Positions 10,130 to 21,095 of a DNA stretch of 64,000 nt are shown here, one piece after another. Source of the stretch: Neoscytalidium dimidiatum. Lineage: Eukaryota; Ascomycota; Dothideomycetes; Botryosphaeriales; Botryosphaeriaceae. The notes below the pieces were generated by a model. It searched no databases. It saw only the letters and a list, made by a program, of their open reading frames with translations, and was not told where the DNA came from. Each line of letters starts with the position of its first letter. Positions within the stretch are counted from its first letter, which is position 1. Where the stretch lies: positions 3,782,001-3,846,000 of the forward strand of contig CM074695.1 in assembly GCA_037367355.1 (NCBI GenBank), written 5' to 3'. The position numbers and the translations under genes were made by a program.

Positions 10130-12831
10130 ATGGCCTACAACGCCGTGCCTCCGCCCCAGGCAGACCACCTGGCTCGCGGCTACGGCATGTCGGCAACGTC
10201 CGACTTTGGCAACACGCCAGCGCACCCCGCAGATGCGTCTCCACTGGGCCAGTCGCTCGGCCAGCAGCATGTGGGTCGCTTCAACGAAGACTTCGACGCC
10301 AGTGTGCGCGGCTCGTCCATTCTCGATGGCGACCCAATCCAAAGATCCTCCTCGCGAGCTTCGCAACGTTCCCTCGGCGGCGGCGTTTCACGCAGCGGAA
10401 CCCTCAAGAAGAAGAATTCTGTGAGTCGGAAGGGCAGCCTCAAGCGTAGCGGCAGCCGCCGGAGCATCCGCGCCGGTAGCATCAAGGGTGTATCGATGCA
10501 GGACGAGACCGCCGACCCCGAGAGCTTCAACAATGTCTTCAATACGCCCGTTCCGACGTCTGGCACCCCAACCGACATTCTGGTCAATCGCTTCCAATGT
10601 ACGTACCCCCCTAACTCACTTACGACTGGCTAAGACTCACCCCATCTAGCGTGGCGGAAGCTTCTCAAAGATCTCATCACCTATTTTCGCGAAGTGCAGG
10701 CATCGTACGAGGCGCGCTCCAAAGCTCTGCTGAAAGTGTCGAACGTCATCAACAACACGAACGCTCCCTCCGTTTTTCTGACCGATGGCGGTATCAATGA
10801 GGCAAACAGGATACTTCGCGATTACCACAAACAATCAGTTGTGGAAGCGAACAAAGCCCGAGATATCGAGAGTGACGTGATTGCGCAGTTGAGCGGATTG
10901 AGGGCCGATCTGGGGAGTAAGATCAAGGAAATCAAATCACTCTCAGGTGACTTCAAGAATTCCGTCGAGAAGGAGAAGGAGGGCACGCGCAAAGCTGTGG
11001 CGCATCTCGAAGATGCCCTTGCGGCAGTCGACGTCGATCCTTCAGCTGTCATTGGCAAGGGCGATCCATTTGTGGTAAGATTGGCGGTGGATCGCCAAAT
11101 TGAAAGGCAGATCGACGAGGAAAATTATCTGCACAGGGTGAGTACAGCGCCAGGGATGCTCTGACTCCGTTTTGCTGACTTTATGTGACAGGCCTATCTC
11201 AATCTTGAAGGCTCTGGTCGGGAACTCGAGTCCATCGTGGTTGGTGAGATCCAGAAGGCGTACAATGCGTTGGCTGGCATCCTGAAGCGTGATGCGGACG
11301 AGGCCTATAATACAATTGAAAGGCTCCGTGCTGGTCCTATCTCGATGCCCAAGGATCACGAGTGGACCCAGTTTGTCGAGCATGACCCGCACTTTGTCAA
11401 TCCCCGGACCCCCCTGCGCCGCATTGAGGACATCGAATACCCCGGCAAGCATCACCCCGCAGCTGCCGAGATCAGAGCTGGCATGTTGGAACGCAAGAGC
11501 AAATACTTGAAGAGCTACACCCCTGGATGGTACGTGCTTTTTGCATTCCCCTGGTTGTGCTCCGTACTAACCCACTTAGGTATGTTCTTTCGCCGACCCA
11601 CCTGCACGAGTTCAAGTCCGCGGACCGTATCTACACCCAGCCTCCTGTCATGTCGCTTTACCTCCCGGACCAGAAGCTCGGCACACATTCGCAGCCTGGA
11701 TCCTCGTCACACAAGTTCATACTTAAAGGCCGACAAGCTGGTTCAATGCATCGTGGTCATACCTGGGTTTTTCGCGCCGAGTCTTACGATACGATGATGG
11801 CATGGTATGAAGACATAAAGAACCTTACCGAAAAGAGCGGCGAAGAGCGTAACGCATTCGTGAGGAACCACTCCCGGAGCATTAGCGCAGGAAGCACACA
11901 GTCGGTTAGCAGTGATGGCCTGGATGACAATGAAGCGGACGATGTTCCATACTCGGCGCAAAACTCGGATGTGGCCATCAAACAGCAGCCGGCTGCGCCG
12001 CGACCGCAACCAGGTGGGCGATTTCCTTCGGATCTCACGGTCAACCGTCACTTACAAGCTCCACTTTCGCCATCTAGTGGAAGCTCTGAAGCCGATCATG
12101 ATTTGACGACCGCCGCCGGAGGACTGCAGCACGAGCAGCCTGAAACCTCTGCCTTCTACGGCTCGCGCCAGCAACATCAGCCTCAGCAGCAGTATTTCGT
12201 CCCAGTGACCGCCCAGGGCCATGCGACCCACCAGCAGCAACAGTATCCGCCGGCGCAGAACCAGGGCCCTCACGAGACGCAGCATGGCTACCAGCCTCAC
12301 TCCCAACAGGTATACCCCGCCCAAGCCTCCTCCCACCCACCGAACGAGCCTGACCTTGTAAGGCACAACAGTACAACTACATATAGTAATTGGCTGGCGC
12401 CCGCTGCAGGCGGAGCAGCAGTTGGTGCACTTGGAGCACACGCGTACGGAAATCAACAGGAGAAAGACACAATTCAGGAGGATGTACCAAAGGACGGCGT
12501 TAAAGAGCCCTGGAGCTCTATAGATGCTGCGCCAGGGACTTCAGCCGCTGCCGCAGTATCTTTTCCTAGTGTTGACAAGACGAGCACGAGAACCTCGTCA
12601 TTCGCAGATACCCTTGATTCCGAAGCCCCTGCCATGGCAACGACTACCGCAGCTCAAGATGGCCATCCGGCTAAGATCTTCGCAAATGCCGCAGCGGCTA
12701 ACGAAGCTGCAAACGGCAACTCCATAGCTACTACGAAAAGACCCGTGGACGTTGCGCGCAACGATACTGATTTCAGTGTCAGTCAATTGCACGTACCCGG
12801 TGAATACCCGCGGAACTCGATATCGCAGTAG
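10130..12831 (+). CDS. slm1: Slm1-like BAR/PH-domain protein (TORC2 effector)
   Basis: Exons 10130-10598, 10650-11137, 11192-11529 and 11580-12831 (848 aa); three GT..AG introns of 48-54 nt keep the frame. Slm proteins bind PtdIns(4,5)P2 at the plasma membrane near eisosomes and bring Ypk kinases to TORC2, affecting actin and sphingolipid control. Residues 1-150 are low-complexity with basic Ser/Arg/Lys repeats. A helical BAR-type region spans about 157-400 (WRKLLKDLITYFREVQASYE at its start). A PH domain covers about 412-525, with SKYLKSYTPGWYVLS at its start and WYEDIKNLTEKSG at its end. The remaining tail is rich in Gln, Ser, Pro and His. Domain order and size match Pezizomycotina Slm1/Slm2 homologues; which yeast paralogue is closer cannot be said. 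Confidence 0.88.
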
Positions 12832-13526
12832 TAACCTTTCAGATTTACTCCCAGTGAATGACGTCTTCATTGATGTATTCGAAGGCAATGCCAGCGTTTG
12901 AGTAGTGGAGAGGAATAGGGGAAGATTTCCTTTGTTTTTTTGCCTACGATCTGTTATGACACCCCCCAAAGCCCGACTGCTTTGAAACTTTTTGATTTTG
13001 ATTTCCTTTCCTCTTTCCTTTTCGCTCTGCTTTCTCATTTTTTTTTTTTAGAGAAGTTGGGATAAGTTGGGAGAGGAGAGGTGGTTACATGGATGAAAGG
13101 ACGGGCATGGATTGTTTGGTGGTCAGGAAGGCAGACTCGGGTGTTGGGCAGGACCAGGATGACGAAAATCGCAATATCAATCATGAATACGGTGGTGATT
13201 GGCGAGGGAGGTTGTATGCGGATTGAAGATAGCAGTGACGCTGAGTGCAGCATAGAGACAGATTTTACTCAAAACCCCAGCAGAATATCACTACATGCCT
13301 TGCTCTGACACATTTCAAACTTCCACCAGATTCTTCTGTATCTTTGAATATATAAGCTTGGTATTTCGTTAATCCTGTAGTCCTCTACGGTGATAAACTA
13401 GCCCTCTAAAATTCCTCATCACAAACCGAGGAGTTTTTCAACCCTACAACACGATCGATTGTAACGCACATATGTAATCCCACACCATCCTGTTAAATTC
13501 CCGACCAGTCATACCCAACCAACACA
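12832..13526. other. Convergent 3' region between slm1-like and haus1-like genes
   Basis: The stretch between two convergent genes is AT-richer with poly-T (about 13038-13049). No gene is visible; it should hold both 3' UTRs and polyadenylation sites. Confidence 0.5.
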
Positions 13527-14689
13527 TCACCCCACCAACGCCTCGAAGCCGCCATCCCTCCTCTCTTTCAACTCTGCCAACACCCGCTCCCTGCCCCGCA
13601 CCATCTCCCTCGCCTCCTCCTTATCCGCCGGCAGGTCTCTGTATGCCCGCACCTGCGTCTCCAGCGCCACCAACTGGTTCCTAAACTCTGCGACCTCCTT
13701 CTCCGCCGCCGCCAGCGCCGCCAGGCTCGCCGACGACAGCGGGCCCGCGGCCGCCGACGCGAGGTACCGGGCCGCGGAGCCGGGCTCGGCAAAATGGCTT
13801 GGAGGCCTGGCGGTGGATTGCGCGCGACTGCGCGTGCGGGTGTGCCTGGCGGGGCGAGTTGGGGACGAAGTGTCGGCGGCGATCGCGGCTGCGTCCGGGA
13901 GCAGGGCGGCGAGCCGGTCGCCGTACTCTTGCAGCTTCGGGAGGAGCTGCTTGGTCTGGCGGATGTAGTCGGCGGTTTGGCGCGGGAGGGAGGCTGAGGG
14001 TGGAGCGAAGGCGGGGGTGCTGGTGAGGGATTGGAGGGCGCTGCGGAGGGAGGCGAGGGAGGTGGTTAGGAGGCGTTGGAGAGCGAAGAGGGTTTGCGTG
14101 TGCGTGGCGAGGATTTGCGTATGGGTTGCTAGGGTGAGGAGGGCGTGAGCGAGGCTGAGTTGGTTTGAGTTAGTGGTTGTGTGCTATGTCTGTGGAAGGG
14201 GGAGGAAGGTTGCGCATACGTCTCGGGGTCTGTGGACGATGCGTTGAGGATTGTGGAGAGTTGTGCGAGCGCATCAAGGCTTTGCTTGCCGTCGTTCGTG
14301 AGGTTTTCCTCGATCGTGTGCATTAGTTGCTTGTCTACTTCATCGTCGGCAGCTGCTACGTCTGCCTTGTCCAAAGATGCGCGTCAGCCTTTAACGAACG
14401 CGTGTGCTGCACGTCATTGCGCTTGTCCCTTTACCTTGCTCATCTCGTGGCGGACCTCTTCTTCCAATGCCTGCACCAATGCTGTCTCCTCATCTGCGCG
14501 CTCATTCGCAACAAGTAGGGCTAGCAGCGCTTTCAATGTCTCATCGTTTCGCTCGAAGGTGGGCAGGGCGCGGTTTGGGTACAATGATGAGAGCCATGCT
14601 TCGACGTGCTGCCAATCGTATGCTTGTGCGCGTTGTTGAGCGGCTTTGGAGGGCGAGAACAGGGCGTCGCCAAGAGCGCTGTCATCCAT
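13527..14689 (-). CDS. haus1: HAUS augmin-like complex subunit 1
   Basis: Exons in coding order are 14689-14435, 14365-14220 and 14154-13527 (342 aa), with GTAAAG..AAG and GTATGC..CAG introns. Augmin binds spindle microtubules and recruits gamma-tubulin for branching nucleation. The N-terminus (residues about 24-62: YDWQHVEAWLSSLYPNRALP and FERNDETLKALLAL) resembles the HAUS1 N-terminal helix region. Long helical, coiled-coil-like segments follow at about 62-200 and 260-340. The C-terminus (ALETQVRAYRDLPADKEEA) parallels the last HAUS1 helix. A low-complexity Ala/Ser/Pro linker lies at about 205-265. Length is slightly above animal HAUS1. The assignment rests on pattern resemblance, so another coiled-coil protein remains possible. 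Confidence 0.72.
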
Positions 14690-15127
14690 GGTCGTCGACT
14701 TATTTTCGAGTTATGCCTAGAGACACGTAGCTTCCAGCGTTGCGTGAAGGGCGATTGGTGTTTGTTTTCGCGCAAGAAGTTTGGGCAGCTGTCGATCGGC
14801 GCAAGGGTCCTTGATGGCATGTGGGGAACACGTAAAGAGTGCGGGACTGCTTCCGCTTCCGCTATGACGTCGCCTTGGCGTCGCTTTGACTCGTGCTGGT
14901 GAGCTGTTGGTGGGGGAGCTTTCCTTCCTCCGCATTCCGCTGGTACCTCTAGAAATGGCCTGACCTCTTCGAAGCTTCGACAGCTCACTTGATTCTCAGA
15001 TATCACCAACACGGCTCTTCACTCGAAGCTCTTCATCCAGGCGCTTATTCTTACAATCATCATTCCGTGCTTCACGCCCCTCTTCCGTAACCTTTCCCGA
15101 AGCTTGGCACCCCGCAGAGGCTTCAGG
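14690..15127. promoter_or_regulatory. Shared divergent promoter region haus1 / pcm1
   Basis: Only 438 bases separate the two divergent start codons, so promoter elements and 5' UTRs for both genes must share it. I see no TATA box on either strand. Confidence 0.45.
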
Positions 15128-15953
15128 ATGGCGTGGGCATGCTCTGGCACCTCCAACTCGGAGTTAATCAGCAACATGGCTGCTAACGGCCTGATCAACT
15201 CCGAACGCGTCAAGAAAGCTATGCTGGGTGTACGTGCCCTCGTCGAGACAGCTACGAATCTGACTATCATTTCCGCCGCCACAGTCCATCATGATGTATT
15301 CTGATTGCTCATCAGGTTGACCGCGCTCATTATGCTCCCTCTCGTGCGTACGAAGACTCTCCTCAACCAATCGGCCACAGCGCCACAATTTCCGCCCCGC
15401 ACATGCACGCGTCGGCCTGCGAGTCGCTACTTCCTTTCCTAAACCCAGGTGCAAAGGTGCTAGACATCGGCAGTGGGTCGGGTTATCTTACACACGTTTT
15501 GGCGGAACTCGTTAAGCCTGGCGGTACCGTCGTCGGCGTCGACCATATCCAACCACTGGTGGACCTGGCACAGAAGAATATGCGAAAGAGTGCCGAGGGG
15601 AAGGAACTCTTAGAGAACGGGACCGTGAAGTTTATAAAAGCGGATGGCAGGCTAGGCTGGAAAGAAGGTGCGCCGTACGATGCAATCCATGTCGGAGCAG
15701 CGGCAGCGGAACATCACCAGACACTTGTGGACCAACTGAAAGCACCGGGAAGGTAAGGAGTCCGACTGGTAGACTGACATTGCTACCAAAACGCATATGC
15801 TGACCCCAAAACACCAGACTGTTCGTTCCAGTAGAAGAGGGCTACATGCAACACATCTATGTCGTCGACAAGAAGGAAGATGGGAGCGTGGAGAGGAAGA
15901 AGCTGTACGGTGTGCAGTACGTGCCGTTAACGGATGCTCCAAAGGGCTCATAG
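15128..15953 (+). CDS. pcm1: Protein-L-isoaspartate O-methyltransferase
   Basis: Exons 15128-15229, 15316-15752 and 15818-15953 (224 aa). The enzyme transfers a methyl group from SAM to L-isoaspartyl residues in aged proteins and so starts their repair in the cytosol. The start MAWACSGTSN matches the family's conserved N-terminus, and the frame upstream of 15128 has no other ATG. PIGHSATISAPHMHA (about 53-67) is the substrate-side signature. VLDIGSGSGYLT (about 83-94) is SAM motif I, and VVGVDH follows as motif post I. The end (KKLYGVQYVPLTD) is also family-typical. Length is close to that of animal PCMT1. Expression probably shares the short promoter with haus1. Confidence 0.95.
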
Positions 15954-16259
15954 CCATATGGTTTCTTTTTCGAGTGATATTCCCGGTGACGAGACTATTA
16001 AGTAGAGACGGTAGCTTAGTTTGATGATATGAGTAGCTAATGCTAAGGTCCAGGAACATTGAGCGGAATTAACTTGGGCGTGGCCCGTGCCTAGCTGTTT
16101 TAGCGCTCCATGATTCGGCTGCGAGAGGTGTGGGCACCCTGCTCATCTCAACGATTTCTGCTACAAATTCGGGGCTCTGGAGGTCAGAGGAAGACTACGT
16201 AAGGTAAGAGAATCTGAATCTTCGTAAGTTCATATGAACTAGTAGGTAGTGGGTCCTCG

Positions 16260-16637
16260 ATGGAGAACTATAAGTCTTTGCCAACACCGGCACGGCTCTC
16301 CCGTTATGGTGAAGCTCCTTACATATTTGCCGAGAACAGCTGGTCAGAAAATGAGCCAGATAGCAATATTTTGGGGGCGCGTGTCTTGCGCAGAGCTTCA
16401 GGATCGGCGAAGGGTGCAAAGGAGACAATGACGACCAGTGACAAAGCCGTACAACCATGTGGCCCAAGCGTCTCCAACGGCGCGGCAGGGCGGGCGGCCC
16501 ACGGCAGCCGGTCCCTAGTCTCCCTTGCCGAACGTCAACCCTCGACCTTCATGCTTCGTCTCAATCGTGGACTCTTTACCCCGCCGGCGGCTATATTTGA
16601 GGATCAAGTCGATACGCCTTATGGAGTAATGATATGA
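16260..16637 (+). CDS. Doubtful small ORF, 125 aa
   Basis: An ATG-started frame of 125 codons with no domain, signal peptide or family resemblance that I recognise. It lies alone between the methyltransferase and the GH17 gene. A chance frame is at least as likely as a lineage-specific gene; it is listed only because it starts with ATG and no other gene explains the region. Confidence 0.15.
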   Translation: MENYKSLPTPARLSRYGEAPYIFAENSWSENEPDSNILGARVLRRASGSAKGAKETMTTSDKAVQPCGPSVSNGAAGRAAHGSRSLVSLAERQPSTFMLRLNRGLFTPPAAIFEDQVDTPYGVMI

Positions 16638-17572
16638 ACATGGTTGTATGAGAGCATTAAGCCGGCGAAAAATATCCCGTGGGAGGAGAAAAGCGCTCTA
16701 TAGCGTGCGCAGCTATCGCTTCATTTGCTGGGCTCAGTTGTGGGTTTCGGGACATGCAGCAAATCTTCATGCAGATGAAGCGTGGCAGCCTGGAAACTTG
16801 GCCTCGCGGCTTCCGTATGCTAATTCTGGAGGCGGCTTTCTGGCCGGTCTGCGCTCTCACTGATCAATCACGCGGCTGTCGGTCGTTCCAACAGGTTTCC
16901 GTGACGGGCTGCCCGCAACAGCAGGCTGGTGAAGTGGTTGGTTTGTCTTTGTCAAAGGGACTGGTAAGAAGTGGAGGACATGCGCTGAAGTATGCGCAGA
17001 AAGTTTGAATTATCGTTGCCTTCAGAATGTTGCTCCCAACCGGTGCGCTAGTCCTTGCGAAGAGAAATTCGATAGCTCCAAGTTCTTTCCTTCCTAAGCC
17101 ACACAGTTCCGCCGGCTTTACGTCACTCCCACGCTCTTTCCAGCTGTGGTGGACTTCCGCCCGGCAGATTGCTCGCTTAGCGCCTAGCGCCAAGATATTG
17201 TTGTGCTCAGGTATCTACCGCCGCCGCCAGCCTGCACACTTTCTTCCCAACAACACTTTCATTTTCGACTCTCGAGGATCTTGACAATTTCCTTCGTCCT
17301 CACGTCCGCTCGCTAGCCACATCCACTACCCTTTCCCTCGTCCTCGGACGCATTTTCTTTTCCCTACACACTCCTTACCTTCATCCACATTCTACCTTTC
17401 GTGCAACCTCACCTCACTTGGCATTCGCACCGCCGCCGCTGCCGTACATCCCTGCCCTTCAACCTCCAGGGCTGCACAAGTGGGTTGAGGCTCATTTCTT
17501 TCCTCGTGCTGCGCTCTGTTTGTCGCACAGCATTCCAATTCCGACGTCGTCAGGTCACCTCGGAAACGCTAG

Positions 17573-17762
17573 GTAAGTCTTGTCCCGCTCTGCCCGGCCC
17601 TTTCGCGTCAAATAGCATTGCGACGGCGCAAGCGATGTATTTTCAGATCTTCCGCCTCCACCTGGCTTGTCGCTTTGGAACACTGTCGCTCACTCGCTTG
17701 GACCTCACCCGCTCCGGCTTATTCCTGGTTCTCTCACTGACGCCGCTGGTCGGCTTCCACAG
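17573..17762 (+). other. Probable 5' UTR intron of the GH17 gene
   Basis: A perfect donor (AG/GTAAGT at 17571-17578) and an acceptor (CCACAG ending at 17762) flank a pyrimidine-rich segment 48 bases upstream of the start codon. A CTGAC-like branch site lies near 17737. Leader introns are common in highly expressed fungal cell-wall genes. Inferred from splice signals only. Confidence 0.45.
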
Positions 17763-17810
17763 TCCTTCCATCAATTTCATTCCAACATCTTAACTTTTTT
17801 TCCCGTCAAC

Positions 17811-19216
17811 ATGAAGGCTGGTTTCCTCGTCCAGCTCGCCATGGCGATTTTCTTCGGCCTTGTTGCCGGACTTCCTCACTGTGAGTCTTCCCCATCCTTT
17901 TTCTCCGCGAGATGGGTATATTTTGATGTAGGGCTATAGACGCTCGTAACGTTCTCGAGCCACGCGCCTATGTAACTACCACTGAGGTTGTCACCGTCAC
18001 TGCTCCGGCTGTCATCGTCCATATTGATGGTGGCCACACCTGGACCGAGATCAACGCTTCGGTTCCGCCCGCCACCGTGGTCAGCTCCCAGCCCATCCAG
18101 GTGTCTGACGCCACTACCTCTCCGACGTATCCCATCGTTGTGTCGGAGTCGATAACCTATTCGCCTGGAGATTTCGCTGGTGAAATCCCTACTGCGCTCG
18201 TCACTCCAACTGAAAGCACCATCGCCACCTTACTACCCGACCCTAGTGCTTTGTCTCAGTCAATCACTTCTTCGCCTAGTGAATTACTCACTTTGATCCC
18301 AATTTCCCTTCGCACTACAGCTTCCTTGAGTTCCCGAGCCTATAGTGAGATTCCGAGCCCTATCCCGAGTTCTGTCCCCGGCAGCTACCATGGAAAGGGA
18401 TACGGCATAAGCTACAACCCGTACAACGACGATAAGACTTGCAAGGAACCCGGCGCAATTGACCATGATATCAACAGTTTTAGCGAGTATGGTGCAATTC
18501 GCCTCTATGGCACTGATTGCAACCAGCTCAACTCGGTTATGACCGCCGTCCAAAAATTTCCGGAGATGAAGTTGATGCTGGGTATCTGGGATGCCGATAA
18601 TCGTGGACAAGCTCTGAACGAGTCTGACTGGATCATTGATGCCGTTAACAATCACTTCGGCGGCGATTGGAGTCGAATTCACTCTATCAGCGTTGGCAAT
18701 GAGGTCATTCACCGCGGAGGCGACGCCAATGCCTTGCTTGATATTCTCAAGGCAGTCAAGGGCAAGCTTAGTCCCTTCAACGTCCCTGTTGTCACAGTCG
18801 AGACGCCCGATGTTTTCCAGGGAATTGGGAAAGATCTTTGCCAGGAGTCTGACTTCATCGCTATAAACGCACACCCTTTCTTCGACAACTCCGGCTCGTT
18901 CAAGGATCCCACACTGGCGGGAGACTTCGTTAAGCTCATGAGCGATGAGGCCGTTAAGAATTGCGGCAATAAGCGCGTTGTCATCACGGAGTCCGGTTGG
19001 CCACACGGCTCTACCTTTCCTATGGGCTACTTCCTGAGCAACAATCGCCCTGTGCCGAACCCGGAGAACCACCTCATCGCAATCAAGGCTCTTGAAGATG
19101 CATACGCTGATCAAGAGCAAAACCTCTTTGTCTTCTCTGCGTTCAATGACCTTTGGAAGACTGACAATGATGGAACGCTGGGTGTCGAACACTATTGGGG
19201 CATCATCCCTCAGTAG
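17811..19216 (+). CDS. GH17 cell-wall glucan endo-1,3-beta-glucosidase (Scw4/Scw10 type)
   Basis: Exons 17811-17880 and 17940-19216 (448 aa). GH17 wall proteins hydrolyse or transfer beta-1,3-glucan and remodel the wall outside the cell. The signal peptide covers about residues 1-20 and ends in exon 1. A Thr/Ser/Pro-rich, probably O-glycosylated segment spans 30-175. The catalytic domain covers about 176-448, opening with GKGYGISYNPYNDD. The acid/base glutamate sits in SVGNEVIHRG (about 278) and the nucleophile in ITESGWPHG (about 373). The domain ends at WGIIPQ without a GPI signal. The architecture (linker then GH17) matches Scw4/Scw10/Mp65-type soluble wall proteins. The gene appears intact. 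Confidence 0.93.
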
Positions 19217-21095
19217 ACCTCTAATGTCAAACCGAGGTACCTTCATTGCAGACTTGCGTTTCCTGCCTGCGCATTTTTTACGATTCCCATCAGCCCCAAG
19301 CGACGGTTTACTTGGGCTCATCCTTTCCTGTACTATGATTCTATCACGCTTTCACGGACCACGGGAGACGGCTCCTTGTGTAAATTATTTCGTCCACATA
19401 GGACTGGTCCAATGGTTCGCCGCCGTGATCATTTCCAAAGCATCGGCATGCATGCCTGCCGAAATGCCGGGCTTGATTTACGTGCTTAGGGACTTGACCA
19501 ACTGAATTCGGTGTAGATAGCTTTTCTAGCATCGGAATCGAGGCCAATTAGAGCCTCATGAGGCTTGTTCGCTTTTGCTTGCTAGTGATCTCAGTATCTG
19601 TTACGAAATTGATCAGAGGTGACGCGCCACCATGCCCATGGCTGGAGCTACTAACATTGAGCACTAACATAATCGTGAGATTAGCCAAAACTCTCAAAAG
19701 ACATCTTTGGGATTAAGTATGTAAGTCCTCCTCCCGACCCTTAAGAAGCCATGCCAGCTCCATTTTATGCTTCAATGGCTCGACATGAAGCTGATGGCAT
19801 CCCAGTTCACTAATTTTAATGCCAATCGCCCTTCAAAGCACCAGCCTGCTGGCATCTTCAAACGGAATCCAGAATAACCAAATTTATCTGCTGCTTGTGC
19901 GAGGAGGGCGACCAAGGTGGATGTAGTCGTTGAAATTTCACCGTTCTCGGCCGGGCCGGCGAGCTTCAACTTTGATTACGATTTGTCGTCTCGAAATGCT
20001 CATAGTCCGTACGTTACATTCCTCGTGTTGTTATCTCATGGAGACTTACCGGGATCTTGCGCGCATTTGGCATTGTTCTTTCTTCTGCCCGGGCAGAGTC
20101 AGTGGTCCAGTGCGGCCAGCATAGGGTCCGTGTTCTACAGCGAGTGCAATGCAGACGACAGCGCAGTTGCAGGACAATAAGGGCCGAAAGTGCGGGCAAC
20201 TAAAGTCTGCAAGAGGCGCTTGCTGACTCTGATGGGTGTATACGTAGCCATGTAGTCACCGCTACATTTTGGCGGGTTGGACTTGGACGTCTCGGTTCCG
20301 CTGATTTTTTAGCTAAGGCCACTTCTTCCGTGCGCATTCGTGTTCCCGACTGCAAACGCTATGAAACGCGGCCTTGAGGCAGGAGATGAGCTAGCGTTCT
20401 CCGTAGGCACGACAGTGGTTGCTCTCGAAGTATGTAGATGGAATCGCCGATTTCCATAGTCATGGCCGTTTCATTCGGACCGCAATAGGGCGGTTTGGTC
20501 GAAACAAGCGTGCTGGCTGCCTTAGGTCTGTGTCTGCGTACTCAATTAAATTGCCAACAAACAAACAGATTGTGGCAGCTGGACCGAACTATCCACGGGC
20601 GCTGCGGAGCAGACGGTGGGGCGGCGTATCGATGGATGGGTGAGGCGAGCTGTTCCTCGTAGCGGAACGTAAACATCTTTCCGAATCAGCGCGATAGGGT
20701 GGGCTTCGCTCCTAATGGACCACAGGGCGGTGTTCGTAGGAGGGCGGCGGCCACTGCGAGCACGGCGACACGGCACTGCGGTCGATCACGGTGATGGAAC
20801 GGACAGGTATCAGAGGCGGCTTATCGGGGGTGGCAGGTGGCAGGCGGTTGCGAAACAGCCGCTGTTTCTCCATGGCGTGCAACGGTGACCGCTCTTTCAG
20901 TTGCAGCCGCTGAACTTCAGCGCTGCACCTCGAACCTCATCCAGCACTCGATCCTGCGCGCCGGGCTCCAGGCTACAGGGCTCGTCCTCACCACCTGTTG
21001 TACAACATTCTTTTGATACCGACTTCGGCTAGCGCCATCACAGGATCTCACTGGCGCGCCAGGGCTGTTAGCGCCGCGCGACACAGCTGCCAACC
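19217..21095. other. Intergenic region between GH17 and YVC1-type genes
   Basis: No convincing coding frame. The last 300 bases are GC-rich and carry the presumed yvc1 promoter and leader. Nothing else stands out. Confidence 0.5.

Larger units (their letters stand above)
15954..17810. other. Intergenic region and long 5' leader of the GH17 gene
   Basis: The first part is the 3' flank of the methyltransferase. The middle holds one doubtful ORF (16260-16637). From about 17280 to 17810 the plus strand is strongly pyrimidine-rich, consistent with a long 5' UTR of the GH17 gene that includes a probable intron. Confidence 0.5.

Noticed and set aside
18284..19321. Minus-strand open frame of 345 codons over the GH17 gene
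   Set aside because: It is a shadow of the GH17 catalytic domain, whose active-site motifs are all on the plus strand.
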